Positions 12,606 to 23,333 are shown, numbered from the stretch's first letter. The stretch: DNA of 64,000 nucleotides from Ashinkailepas kermadecensis (GCA_034440615.1 JAOTOM010004054.1:151514-215513), one strand, 5' to 3'. The notes: generated from the letters alone by a model not told the origin. Translations and numbers: made by a program.

Positions 12606-12869
12606 GGAACGAGCCGTGTGTTAGGCCTGGGCGGAGATGAGGGAGATGACAGCAGGGCAAGCGAGTGGTGTTAACATGGGTACGCACGGGATCTGACCAG
12701 TCGACGACCATTAAGACGACTGAGGGCGCCTCCAGCAGCACACGTGTCCGTGCATACTGAACAGGGCGGGCGCCTCTGCGCTAGAAAGTGAAAACAGCGG
12801 GCCGGGCCGGTGAGAAATTGGAGCCGACTGCCTTTACTCTGCAGCTGGTGCGGCGGTGAGACCCTGCCC

Positions 12870-13840
12870 CGGGGTCGTGGGCCGTGACGACGGGCTGCCG
12901 TGGGAGTTGTGGTGGGCGGTGGTGTATCGTTCAGTCGTGGGACGTGACGACGGGCTGCCGTGGGAGTTGTGGTGGGCGGTGGTGTATCGTTCAGTCGTGG
13001 GACGTGACGACGGGCTGACGTGGGAGTTGTGGTGGGCAGTGGTGCATCGTTCAGTCGTGGGACGTGACGACGGGCTGCCGTGGGAGTTGTGGTGGGCGGT
13101 GGTGTATCGTTCAGTCGTGGGACGTGACGACGGGCTGCCGTGGGAGTTGTGGTGGGCGGTGGTGTATCGTTCAGTCGTGGGACGTGACGACGGGCTGACG
13201 TGGGAGTTGTGGTGGGCGGTGGTGTATCGTTCAGTCGTGGGACGTGACGACGGGCTGACGTGGGAGTTGTGGTGGGCGGTGGTGTATCGTTCAGTCGTGG
13301 GACGTGACGACGGGCTGCCGTGGGAGTTGTGGTGGGCGGTGGTGTATCGTTCAGTCGTGGGACGTGACGACGGACTGACGTGGGAGTTGTGGTGGGCGGT
13401 GGTGTATCGTTCAGTCGTGGGACGTGACGACGGGCTGACGTGGGAGTTGTGGTGGGCGGTGGTGTATCGTTCAGTCGTGGGACGTGACGACGGGCTGCCG
13501 TGGGAGTTGTGGTGGGCGGTGGTGTATCGTTCAGTCGTGGGATGTGACGACGGGCTGCCGTGGGAGTTGTGGTGGGCGGTGGTGTATCGTTCAGTCGTGG
13601 GACGTGACGACGGGCTGACGTGGGAGTTGTGGTGGGCGGTGGTGTATCGTTCAGTCGTGGGACGTGACGACGGGCTGACGTGGGAGTTGTGGTGGGCGGT
13701 GGTGTATCGTTCAGTCGTGGGACGTGACGACGGGCTGCCGTGGGAGTTGTGGTGGGCGGTGGTGTATCGTTCAGTCGTGGGACGTGACGACGGGCTGCCG
13801 TGGGAGTTGTGGTGGGCGGTGGTGTATCGTTCAGTCGTGG
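12870..13840. repeat. 60-bp minisatellite, about 16 near-identical copies
   Basis: The 60-bp unit starts at GTCGTGGGACGTGACGACGG and ends in GGTGTATCGTTCA. It is repeated about 16 times with almost no divergence. The main variant is CTGCCG versus CTGACG, distributed irregularly. The unit is divisible by three and gives a 335-codon frame of identical 20-residue repeats. There is no splice or promoter context, so I treat it as intronic satellite, not a repeat protein. Confidence 0.95.
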
Positions 13841-13860
13841 TCGATGTCAGACTGAATGGC

Positions 13861-15789
13861 TAATGAACACGTTCTTGTTGGGAGCCGTTCTTGTTGCCGT
13901 CATTTGGATTCATGCCTAGAGTGTCCCTCGTTGCCACCTGCTACTGCTGACCCTTGGTCATCATCTATCGCTGCTGGTCTCTCGTCGCTTCTCAACACTG
14001 CTGACACTTTGTCACCACCCATCACTGCTAACCCTTTGTCACACTTCTCACTGATGAAGGCTGGTGATCACACATCACTGCTGACGTCTAGTGGCCACTC
14101 TTCACTGCTGATGTTTCTTTACCACCGCTGAGCACTAGTCTTTTTGCTCTGTTTTTCAGCACGAATGAGAATTAGTTGGCAAAATTATGCAGGGGAACGC
14201 AGATATACCGATAACTACCAAATTGATGACGAATTATATTCTGTTGTGTAATGCTCATAGAAATGGCTAATGTACTTCTGTCATATATAACCTTGGTTGT
14301 GGGCGCATTATGTACTCTCAGTAAACATTTTGAGGAATGAATGGCTTCTTCTCTTTGAGCTGCCAATTAATTGGCAAGATTAATTATCCAAGGGCTTAAT
14401 AATCATATGTGGCAATACACCGGACACAATTTTGACAGCACGCTGGGATTAACAAGCATTGACACATGGTCTCTCGTTTTCAATGTAAGCTTTGCTTGAA
14501 CATACTTTCGATTTCAGTTGTCCTGGCAGGGTGTGGAAGGTCATGCTCATCGTTCGATGGAGTAATGGCAGGGCGTGCCCAATACATTCTGTACTTCCTG
14601 TTTTGTGAATGTATCCTGTTTGATAGACGGATTCTGTTTGATGTAACTCGGGTACATTTCTCGTAGCAATGCTTGAGCAACGGTTGAAAAAAACAAAAAG
14701 CTGCATATATTTCGACCACCCTGTGCTGCCTTCGTCGGTAGAAGGCTTCGGCCCACATCCTTTTGTCCTCATTTTCCCCAAGTAAGACGCGTACAATAGA
14801 AGCATGGGCGTTGTATGACCAACGCAGTCGATGCGCCCGTAAGCCCAAATAACCAACAATAGAAGCACATCACACCTAGACCTAGGACTCCATGAAGGAC
14901 ACATGCTGCGGCAGCGTGCTGGGATTACCTGGCCTCGGTACGGCAGCCCGTGCTTCACCGAGGTCACAAGTGGGGATGATGACCATCGGGTTGTATTCGC
15001 TTGATAGATGATGCCTAAACATGGTTTTATCTCAGTCATCTCTGCACGAATTGGCACCTTCACTGCAACACGATGGCCAGTATCTTCGCCCTCGAGGAAT
15101 GACGTTATGGCAGCACTTGATGAGATATGCAGCTGGGTCGATGTATCCGCCCTGGGGAGCTTGGTGTGGGCGATGTGAGCATTCCGAGTGGCTCTGATCA
15201 GCCTGCTGCTCGCTCCAGCATGGTATGCACAACAGCACTGACTCTGGACACCTGTCCAATTCTGGTCTTCTTCAAGTCGTCACCGAACTGAGTGACGGAT
15301 GATTCTGATCTTCTTTGAGTTGTCACCGAACTGAGGGGTAGGCGATTGAGATGAAGCAACGTTCAGCCACCCTCGGATTCCAAGTCTGTGGCATGTTCGC
15401 CATTTAGCTCCATATGGAATATGGTAGTGATGCGTATATTTTGTTGTATGTGCCTTGTACCCAGCACCTACCTTTCCTATGCCATATACGTGTTTTGTTT
15501 GTTTCCTTTACACCTGTATTACAATACTGTTGTCACGTTTGGAGTTGTCACGGTTGTCACGGTTGTCACGGTCACGCACTGCTCTTGTTCGGCGCACTTG
15601 TTGGAAGGCGAGTTCATATGCAGTGTTATTCTTGGCACGAGCAATGCGAATAGTTTTTATGATCACCTCGTTTGCATAAATCGCCGATGAAAACAAACAT
15701 CGCCAATCTGTCTATCAGCATATAGTTGAATTGCTTCTCATATGTTGCAAAACTGGTGATCGGTGACAATGAGACGTAAATTGATATTT
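13861..15789. other. intron sequence, no exon seen
   Basis: A loose CTGCTGAC-type imperfect repeat lies near 13930-14110. A SINE-tail-like word lies at 14824-14860. A degenerate hammerhead-like element is listed separately. GTTGTCACG is repeated near 15541-15570. Confidence 0.4.
14700..14765 (-). ncRNA. degenerate hammerhead-like, Penelope-associated motif
   Basis: On the minus strand the order is CCGACGA, a GGC-starting stem region, then GTCGAAAT. This resembles the CUGANGA...GAAA core of Penelope-type hammerheads with core changes (U4 to C, altered bases after GAAA). It is followed by a minus-strand frame reading ...LREMYPSYIKQNP..., which could be decayed element sequence. The evidence is weak on its own but consistent with the clear copies at 16.2-16.5 kb. 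Confidence 0.35.
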
Positions 15790-15812
15790 AACTTGAAAAT
15801 CGCCTCGGTATA

Positions 15813-15852
15813 TTTGCCTGCGTTTCGACTATTGCCTTCATCAGGGTACAAG
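15813..15852 (-). ncRNA. hammerhead-like core, inverted diverged copy
   Basis: The minus strand reads CTTG, a 2-nt bulge, CC, CTGATGA, a GGC/GTC stem II, GAAA, CGCA, then GGCAAA. It matches the three plus-strand copies at 16243-16527, but the ACGT of stem III is ACGC and one stem I pair is lost, so it is probably inactive. Homology continues through 15790-15912. Confidence 0.6.
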
Positions 15853-16242
15853 GTTTTCAAATCGATATTAACCTAGCAAAATCACCAGTCATAGCACGTT
15901 GCAAATGCGAGTTACACCTCTGACAAAACAGTTCAAGATGACAAGATGACAAGAAGACAACAAGAATAACAATCTTACAATTGCGTAGTCTTTCAGGAAA
16001 TCTAGCTAGTTCTTCGTTCGTTGAATTTTCTGTCGAGGTACAACTCGCGCCGTGTTGTACTGAAGTGACCATTGTCATCACCAAACACATTGGATGCAAT
16101 GTTGTGACACTTGGGCGCTCGATGACAGTGAGACATAAATTGATCTTCTCGTCATCTTGAACTGCTTTGTCACAGGTGTTACTCACATTTGTCACGTGTT
16201 ATGGTTGGGGTGAGTTTGCTAGATACATTTCGATTTGAAAAC

Positions 16243-16281
16243 TTTGCACCCTGATGAAGGCATAGCCGAAACGTAGGCAAA
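16243..16281 (+). ncRNA. hammerhead ribozyme-like motif, copy 1
   Basis: Order: TTTG, CA bulge, CC, CTGATGA, stem II GGC-ATA-GCC, GAAA (16268-16271), ACGT, A, GGCAAA. The two stem I strands pair (CC with GG, then TTTG with CAAA). CUGANGA and GAAA are the invariant catalytic core, and GUA precedes the predicted cleavage point. Stem III is only the self-complementary ACGU with no loop, so a single molecule could not fold it. Loopless variants linked to Penelope-like elements are known to cleave as dimers. An A-C mismatch at the base of stem II weakens the fold. Activity is inferred, not shown. Confidence 0.65.
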
Positions 16282-16365
16282 TATACCGAACAGTGTAACT
16301 GTAACTCACATTTGTCACGTGTTATGATTGGGGTGATTTTGCTAGATACATTTCGATTTGAAAAC

Positions 16366-16404
16366 TTTGTACCCTGATGAAGGCATAGCCGAAACGTAGG
16401 CAAA
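16366..16404 (+). ncRNA. hammerhead ribozyme-like motif, copy 2
   Basis: Same layout as copy 1, 123 bp downstream, with TA instead of CA in the stem I bulge. The core CTGATGA is at 16374-16380. Confidence 0.65.
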
Positions 16405-16488
16405 TATACCGAACAGTGTAACTGTAACTCACATTTGTCACGTGTTATGATTGGGGTGATTTTGATAGATACATTTCGATTTGAAAAC

Positions 16489-16527
16489 TTTGTACCCTGA
16501 TGAAGGCATAGCCGAAACGTAGGCAAA
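16489..16527 (+). ncRNA. hammerhead ribozyme-like motif, copy 3
   Basis: Same layout and same stem and core bases as copy 2, a further 123 bp downstream. Three copies keep the core, while the flanking sequence shows single-base changes. Confidence 0.65.
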
Positions 16528-16545
16528 TATACCGAACAGATGTTA

Positions 16546-17587
16546 TCTAAATATCAAGTTGCGCTTCATTGTCAACGATCACCCAAATGTCACAACATTG
16601 CAACCAAGATGCAAAATGTTATTGACTCCCTGTAGCTTCTCAAGATATTGGCCTCCAAAGGCGAAACAGACCAAACGAAACCGACCGGCATTTAATTTTT
16701 TGGAGTGTTTTGTTGTGATGCGGTGTTATTATTGATCGATAACTGGTAGCGAATGGTATTCGTGATACCAGGGTATCGTTAGATATGCATGGTGTTCCGC
16801 AAGATATTTCTGTTCATGTCTGACTCAGTGCGGCCAAATAATCCAATATGGCAAACTTGACTGATTTGACTTCACATATTTGATATCAGTACATTAACTC
16901 AACTTAGTCGAGGCTTTGACCTTGCCAACCGCACTCTAAGATCTTCCTCAGAACCTGCATTCACAAAGAGTTCTTTTCGTTTTGAGTTAGTCCTCGAATT
17001 TTACAAACTAAGTCCTTGCAATACTCTTGCTAACGAGAAAGTGGAAGCTATCAAGTCTCAAGAAGTGGAGACTATGTTTCCGTTATCGGATTCCCCTGGT
17101 CGTACATGTGACTAGTGCTTCACCCTCCTATTGTGACGTCCTCCGTGTCCGTCTCCGGTGTCCGGGTCCGGTATCCTGATGCTCTGCTGACCGGGGTTTC
17201 CCGTAGGGGACTAGTGCTTCCCCCTCTCCTCGCGTCCTCCTCCTTTTTCTTCTCCGGTGGGGGGGCCGGCTTTTCCCGGGTTGTTTTTATATTTCCTTCC
17301 CCTTCCCCTTTCTTCCTTTTTCCTTTTTTTTTCTGCTGAGGGGTTTTGGTGTTGCAAACGTTCGTCATCCATGAATATGGAGTCGGCAACTACCAATGAT
17401 TACTGCAATGATACCCCGAAATTATTTTTTTTTTTTGGACTGTGATGTGAAGGCAGCGTGCTATAAAAATGCATAATAAACTGGGAAGGCTTTTGAAAAT
17501 TGATTGGGGAAAGGCATGGAGGGAGGTCCTAAATTCCCCTCAACAGTACACAAATAGACACCCATGACCGCTGACCATGTCTTTCAG
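16546..17587. other. intron, nothing further seen
   Basis: Unique sequence up to the acceptor CTTTCAG at 17581-17587. A pyrimidine-rich block lies at 17215-17340 and a T run near 17425. Confidence 0.4.
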
Positions 17588-17726
17588 GTATCGTGATGAA
17601 TACAAGAAGGCAAGAAGCTTCGACGACCTCAGCAGCACGTCGTCCAGTGCTGCCAACTCCCCGTTTCTTCAGAAACGGCCCGGCAGGTGGCAGCACTACG
17701 CGTCGGCAGATGGTGCTGGTCTTGCG
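17588..17726 (+). CDS. exon B of the large scaffold-like gene
   Basis: A 139-nt exon between acceptor TGTCTTTCAG and donor GCG|GTAAGT. It enters in phase 2, completing the CG|G codon of exon A, and leaves in phase 0. The 46 residues include YKKARSFDDLSS, a serine-rich linker and LQKRPGRWQHYASADG. The frame has no stop and both splice sites are close to consensus, so this is one of the best-supported exons. Family not recognised. The RSFDDLSS stretch looks like a basic/serine phosphosite motif, but that is only an impression. Confidence 0.82.
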
Positions 17727-18109
17727 GTAAGTGAGTGAGGCGTCGTTCACAGTATCCTCTGATGCCGACCTGTGGACAATTATTGAGCTGCATGGCACGC
17801 AGCCTCGGCCTGTCCCCTTGGTCACGTGGTGAAGCTCTCCTGGTAGTGGAGAGCCAAGACAGTTGTTATCTGTCGCTGGCGGCACCGATTTGCCGTCCCA
17901 AGAAAAAAACGTATGTTCCGTTTGTGTCACGGCAGTTTTCGTCTCTTTACTTCTGACCGGTTCGAATCCTTATAGGCAACAATCACAGCATTTCTTAGTT
18001 GAATTGTACCGCTATGCATCACAACTGCCCATGAACATGGAGGCGTATATTACAATTAATGTACAAGGGACTTGTGCTTGTCTTCCTTGAGATGACAGCG
18101 ATGTGTTGC

Positions 18110-18755
18110 GCATCTACTCCACAGGGGAGGACCGTGACAGTTGTTATGTGTCGCTGACAGCACCGATGTGCTTCGCACCTACTCCACAGAGGAGAACCCA
18201 GACAGTTGTTATGTGTTGCTGGCAGCACCGATCTGCTTCGCACCTACTCCACAGTGGAGAACCCAGACAGTTATGTGTTGCTGGCAGCACCGATGTGCTT
18301 CGCACCTACTCGACAGGGGAGAACCAAGACAGTTGTTATGTGTCGCTGGCAGCACCGATCTGCTTCGCACCTACTCCACAGGGGAGAACCACGACAGTTG
18401 TTATGTGTCGCTGGCGGCAATGATGTGCTGCGCACCTACTCGACAGGGGAGAACCCAGACAGTTATGTGTCGATGGCGGCAATGATGTGCTGCGCACCTA
18501 CTCGACAGGGGAGAACCCAGACAGTTGTTATGTGTTGCTGGCGGCAATGATCTGCTTCGCACCTACTCCACAGGGGAGAACCACGACAGTTATGTGTCGC
18601 TGGCGGCAATGATGTGCTGCGCACCTACTCCACAGGGGAGAACCACGACAGTTATGTGTCGCTGGCGGCAATGATGTGCTGCGCACCTACTCGACAGGGA
18701 GAACCACGACAGTTATGTGTCGCTGGTGGCACTGATGTGATGTGCACCTACTCGA
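18110..18755. repeat. 62-65 bp minisatellite, about ten copies
   Basis: The unit runs GACAGTTGTTATGTGTCGCT, GGC(A/G)GCA(C/A), TGATGTGCT(G/T)CGCACCTACT, CCACAGGGGAGAACC. Spacing is 65 bp (18136, 18201, 18266) and falls to about 62 where TTG of GTTGTTATG is lost. It lies in the intron 3' of exon B. A partial unit near 17848-17878 suggests that the array once began close to the exon. Confidence 0.88.
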
Positions 18756-18867
18756 ACGCAGTGAAGTGATAAATCGTGTGGCGTTCCGTCCGTCCCTCCG
18801 TCATCAGCGGCCAAGGTGCAGGGTCACGCTTCCGGGCGAATTTGGTGCGATAGTTCCCAGTGACGTG

Positions 18868-18912
18868 TCAGACGTGACGACGTGACGACGTGACGACGTG
18901 ACGACGTGACGA
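18868..18912. repeat. GTGACGAC 8-bp microsatellite
   Basis: About five tandem copies of GTGACGAC, flanked by unique GC-rich sequence. Confidence 0.85.
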
Positions 18913-19638
18913 CAGTGATGTGCTCGGCGCGAGGTCGAGCTGGCGGCTCCCGTGGTGAGCGCCCGTTGCACGAGTGTTCGTTTTGTGAGAGGTCGGTTCC
19001 GGTATCCGGCTGGAATCTGTCGTGCCCATCGGCGTCGCATGCTGCATTGTACGTGGTGAGAATCGGGTCACGGGCGACTGCCGGCGGCGGCGGCTGGCGG
19101 CGTCGGGCGATCGATGCGCCAGTCACGCCGCAAGTGCCATCGCGTGCGCCGCCGGTCGTCGGGTTCGGCTCAACCGATTCCGCTTCCCAGAGCGACTTTC
19201 TCGGAAGTGGGAGGATCGAGGACGTCTTTGGCGATCAAGGGCACTGTGAGGTTCTGAAGTCAGGATAGACACTGCAATGATATTGCGGAAAGGTAGATCA
19301 TGGCACTCCATCTGAAAGTTATTCTGCTATTGAGCGTATTCTGCAACATTATCGCCTATTTGAAGTGCTTAGAATCCGGGCCGTTATAGTTTTATGTGTG
19401 ATAAAAACAGTCATTGTTCGCCTTCATGTACCTTTTTCATTGCCCACCTGAATGTGGTAATGGGCTGGCCTAGCCCCGCCTGCTGCCCGCCAACCTGACC
19501 GGACCCAGTCTGTCGCTCGTCACTCTGACCTGGCCATGTCTGCTATCCGTCACCCTAACCTGACCCGGTCTGCCACCTGCCACTCTGGCCTGACACCGAC
19601 TGCTCTCCGTGACCCTGGTTTGCCTTCGACTGTCGCAG
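18913..19638. other. intron, no exon supported
   Basis: A GC-rich block at 18920-19260 has open frames on both strands but no clear splice pair in phase with the flanking exons. Loose repeats of a CTGTC...CACCCTGACC type precede the acceptor at 19638. Confidence 0.4.
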
Positions 19639-20602
19639 GGCATCAAGACCGGCCGCGACGGACGGCGCTATTTGCGTCTTCCGTCCGTCACCTACATCGG
19701 CGGCGAGTCGCCAGAGGGCAGCAGCCGCTCGCTGCCACGCACCACCAAGGTGATGATCACGCGGGAGGACGTCGTGGAACCGCCCGGCGCCAGTGTGACC
19801 CTGCCTCGCCGCCGCCACTCGCCAGAAGAACCGCTCTACGCCAACCTGTCGCCCCACGGCCGACCTCCACCGCCAGCCAAGCCCCCGCGCAAGGTCAGCC
19901 CAGGCCCCCCGACCGGGCAGCCGCGCAAGGTTAGCCCAGGGCCTCCCGGCGGGTCTCCAGCAGGACCGCCGCGAAGAGTCAGTCCGGGGCCTGCCGGCGG
20001 GCCTCCAGCGGGTCCACCACGAAGAGTCAGTCCGGGGCCTCCCGGCGGACCTCCAGTGGGTCCACCACGAAGAGTCAGTCCGGGGCCTGCCGGCGGCTCG
20101 CCCCGCCGCTGTCCAGACGACCTGAGGCGGCAGCTGGAGGCGCGTCGGCGGGCCGCTGCCGGCCTGCCAGCCGATGCGCCGAGGTCGGACGACGAGGGGC
20201 GCCACCGCCAGACCAGGTGGCCGCACGTGCGCGCCGACAGCGACGGAGAGCGCCGGCGGGAGCGAGTGCAGAGCGTGGGGGAGAGGCGGCAGCGCGACCG
20301 CCCGCCCGAGTCGGATGGCGACCAGGGGTGGCGGCCGGACCCCGGCTGGGAGCACGACCGCAGTCGAGAGAGGCATCGGCCGCGCGGCGTCGACCAGGAT
20401 CAGGAGTGGGAGCGCCACCTGCGGGCTCGCGGCGGTCCTCGGAGAGGCTCACTGGACGGTGGCCGGCCCCCGGCCGTCTCCAGCGCCAGCGATACAGATT
20501 ACGACGTCGAGTCCACCACGGGGGCCATGTTCAAGAAGCTGACGTCTCGCGTCAAGAGGCGCTCCCAGGAGGAAGTGCTCGCAGCAGATGCCGGCAAGCG
20601 AG
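19639..20602 (+). CDS. exon C of the large scaffold-like gene, proline-rich
   Basis: A 964-nt exon from acceptor GACTGTCGCAG to donor AAGCGAG|GTGGGT, entering in phase 0 and leaving in phase 1. It begins GIKTGRDGRRYLRLPS and carries LYANLS, which looks like a possible SH2-type tyrosine site, and PPPPAKPPRK, a candidate SH3 ligand. An internal minisatellite at about 19935-20100 encodes repeats of RRVSPGPAGGPPAGPP, with 45-51 bp spacing. An Arg/Asp-rich charged region follows, ending near FKKLTSRVKRRSQ. Codon third positions are strongly G/C. The exon is shared by the long isoform (23334) and the proposed short isoform (20912). No catalytic domain is visible; I infer an adaptor or scaffold role only from composition. 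Confidence 0.85.
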
Positions 20603-20911
20603 GTGGGTCCCGCGGCCTGCCGCTGTTCTTGTTATATGTAGTGAACTGATGCATGTGAAGTAGTGGTGAGATGGTTGTTAACACGTAGTCTTTCATGCCG
20701 TAGGTAATTTGTGGTCAAACTAACACATGTGCACTACTTGCTTTCTGTTGAATAACCATGCAGTAAAATGCAGTATTTTGACCAAACGAACTGGTTAGGA
20801 AAGGTCTCTCCTCACACGTGGCGACGACATTTACGGCGACCGTGACAGCAGAACTGCACTGCTCTCACCTTTAGCAACTGATCTCGTGCACCCTCTCTTT
20901 CTCTCCGACAG

Positions 20912-21327
20912 CCCGCTTCAGTCCTGAACTCCCTCGAGGCAGTACACCGCCCGCACCTGTCCATGACCCCGCCCATTCCGAACTTGCTTTCAATCAGCCG
21001 TCCGACCACAGCGCCACCTATAAAGAACCAATGGTAGACGACACCGCCACCTGTGCACGGATAACCTCACGGTCACGACTGTCGGTCGGACGCTCAGAGT
21101 CGGGTGAACAAGCGGATGGCGAGAGTGACGATTTTGACGCAAAGGATGCTAGTTCTGACAGAGAACAGCACTTCGCGTTTGGGACAGAGGACGACATTGA
21201 GAATGGTGGATGCAGGTTGAAGGAAAACATCCGAAGAGAAAGCGGTAATCAGATTAACGATTCAGTGGTATCAGACAAAACTACCACTGCGGCCACTGCT
21301 TCTCGGAATAAATGTGCTCTCTCGTAA
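20912..21327 (+). CDS. alternative 3'-terminal exon (short isoform)
   Basis: Acceptor TCTTTCTCTCCGACAG has a strong pyrimidine tract. The exon enters in phase 1, so the G left by exon C joins CC to give Ala. It then runs ARFSPELPRGSTPPAPVHD and a Ser/Asp/Glu-rich tail (SRSRLSVGRSESGEQADGE) to TAA at 21325-21327. AATAAA-like hexamers lie at 21308, 21443 and 21555. It sits in the intron between exon C and the giant exon, which uses the same phase, so the two are mutually exclusive ends. The predicted short product is about 520-530 residues. GC3 is lower than in the other exons, so it may be lineage-specific or under weaker constraint. Confidence 0.62.
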
Positions 21328-22602
21328 TACACATTGAAAGTGTTCATTCTGTTGTAGCCTAGATTGTATTCCACGCACATTTCCATGTCCAGGTTCTGCT
21401 GGATGACATCTGAAATAATTTGGAAATCAATCTCTTCAGAGGTAAACGCGAATAAAAAGCGTACGCTACTTAGCCGCACGCTGTGCATCAGGGCATGATT
21501 TGTAGTTACACTGAGCATGATTGGCAGCTTGGTAAAGCCAACAATCCATACAGTCGAATAAAACAATTCCGATTCGCTGAATTCACGAGTCATTGGCCGT
21601 AATATAGATGTGGAATTGTATTGCTTTTAAGGGATGCATACACGAGGGACATTTATTGAACAGGGCGTTCCATTAGTCACTCAAAGGCATAGTGTGTGTC
21701 ACCTACATTTCGGACGTACATAGGTGACTTAAAGTTGTGAGACTCCTACCAATCACTTCCCTAGCTATTTCCTTTCCTTATTTTCAACATTTTCCTTTGC
21801 ATTCCACATCAACGAAGGCCTGATTTATAAGGGTAAGTTGTGAATGCTACGAATCGGCGCATCTGTTACTTTGCATGGCTTTTATGTCCGTTATCTGGGT
21901 CTTCCTGTAGCTTTTAGCTGTAGCCTTCAAGCTTTTCTGTTTGTCTTGTTTTTGGTGCACTTCAGCCAATGATATCTCTTGGATTTTAGTTTCGCTTGAT
22001 GTGGTCAGCTTCGTGTTCCACTGATCTCTTCCTTCTTCCACCTGCTCACCTGGTATCTGAAACATTGTCCCTGTATCCTCAAAGCTCCGATATGCTGCTA
22101 TTATTCCCCGGCAATGAACTTCTCATGGTGCAGCCTGACTCTACGTCTACGGTATCGGGCTTCTTGAGGCCAATATTTTGATCATCTCTTGATCAGACAC
22201 GGTCATAATGCTTTCACGGGAATGGAGCACCACTCTTTTCCCGGCAGGAAATTCTACTTTACTTTTCGGGACTATATTTATTTAAGTATAATTAAAGGCG
22301 TTTCCTTCTGTGCCAATTATGCGGCTTCCATTTGGATGCACCAGTGTGAATAGCGTATGCTGTTGCGCGGGCTAGTCTTCAATCACTGCTCAATCACTGC
22401 TCAATCACTGCTCATTATTTCAATAACTGCTCATCTAACGCAACGGTTTGATGCACGTATGAGACATGTCTATCCTTGTGAACCGCTGTCACCATATCGC
22501 ATCAGCTGACTCCGTGCCGCCAAATATCTGTCCAGTTGACATCATGTCGCCATGTGGGTGCCACAGCTGACACCACATCACCTGCCACAGCTAACACTGT
22601 CA
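21328..22602. other. intron; small CAATCACTGCT repeat at 22380-22445
   Basis: AT-rich sequence. The first few hundred bases may be the 3' UTR of the short isoform. An 11-bp CAATCACTGCT repeat (3-4 copies) lies near 22380. No other exon is supported. Confidence 0.45.
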
Positions 22603-22738
22603 TGCCACTCCATACATAAAGACATACAGACATACACGATCAGTGCTACTATGAGCCACAAAGGCCCTTCTGCCACTCCATACATAAAGACATACAGACA
22701 TACACGATCAGTGCTACTATGAGCCACAAAGGCCCTTC
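22603..22738. repeat. 68-bp direct duplication
   Basis: Two copies of a 68-bp segment start TGCCACTCCATACATAAAGA at 22603 and 22671. They lie on the 3' side of the minus-strand LINE remnant and could be part of its tail. Confidence 0.85.
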
Positions 22739-22739
22739 T

Positions 22740-23190
22740 TGGCTGCACTCTAGACACTGAACCATTTACCCACCAAATCCATCGATCAGCCGTCACTGGA
22801 ATACCGAAAAGCAAGCCCTCTTTTCTTATGAGTGTATATGCTGTTTTTAAAGATGTTCAATGTGCTGCTACTGACAATGGTTTCTGGCAGCTGGTTGGTT
22901 GGTTATTGGTTTTACGACACGCCGACCGTTGAGTCATATAGCGTCGCCAATCTCTCACGCCGATTGGTCGCGGGCGAAGAGTAGCGACAGGTGAGATTCG
23001 AACCCACACCTTTCGATTGTGAGACGAGCATCTTACCCCTAGACCACTCGTCCCCTTTCTGGCAGCTGGTTCCAATGTTCTACTACCCTGTTGGCGAAGA
23101 AAGACTGTCTTAACCTTGTCCTGCTGTGATTAACTTCAATTTTGAATTGATGACCTCTAATTGCATCATTTCTGTTGAATACCTGTCATA
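22740..23190 (-). pseudogene. CR1/Jockey-like LINE, C-terminal reverse transcriptase remnant
   Basis: On the minus strand, 23186 to 23072 translates as ...RGHQFKIEVNHSRTRLRQ..., then FFANRVVEHWNQLPE. After a SINE interruption it continues ETIVSSSTLNIFKNS. This is the typical C-terminus of CR1/Jockey-clade non-LTR reverse transcriptases (RGH..K....SR...R..FF..RV...WN.LP...V.....N.FK). Only the last 60 or so codons remain, so it is a 5'-truncated dead copy. It lies in the intron just upstream of the giant exon, antisense to the gene. Confidence 0.75.
22897..23055 (-). mobile_element. intact tRNA-derived SINE with 16-bp target-site duplication
   Basis: On the minus strand the head GGGACGAGTGGTCTAGGGGT (box A region) and GGTTCGAATCTCACC (box B) is followed by CCGCGACCAATCGGCGTGAG and a tail ending GTCGTAAAACCAATAACC. 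TTTCTGGCAGCTGGTT is repeated perfectly at 22881-22896 and 23056-23071. The element splits the LINE remnant between LPE and its continuation, so it is younger than the LINE. Polymerase III boxes look usable. Confidence 0.92.
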
Positions 23191-23333
23191 GCTGACGATA
23201 TTATGCCACTCTATTCCTGCCACAACCATTCCACATGCTACATGCCACGTTCCATGTCACATGCCACATTCCATACCATTTTGCACGGTGTTGTGGTCTT
23301 CTGTGACGTGCTGGCGTGTTTCTCCACCTCAAG

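Larger units (their letters stand above)
16181..16545 (+). repeat. 123-bp tandem repeat, three copies
   Basis: Starts at 16181, 16304 and 16427 are exactly 123 bp apart. Each unit begins ACTCACATTTGTCACGTGTT and ends at ATACCGAACAG. Each carries one hammerhead-like core. Short tandem units with hammerheads are typical of the ends of Penelope-like elements. Confidence 0.9.

Noticed and set aside
12856..13863. 335-codon open frame of identical 20-residue repeats
   Set aside because: It follows a 60-bp satellite whose length is divisible by three. No splice sites or promoter fit, and it lies inside an intron of the main gene.
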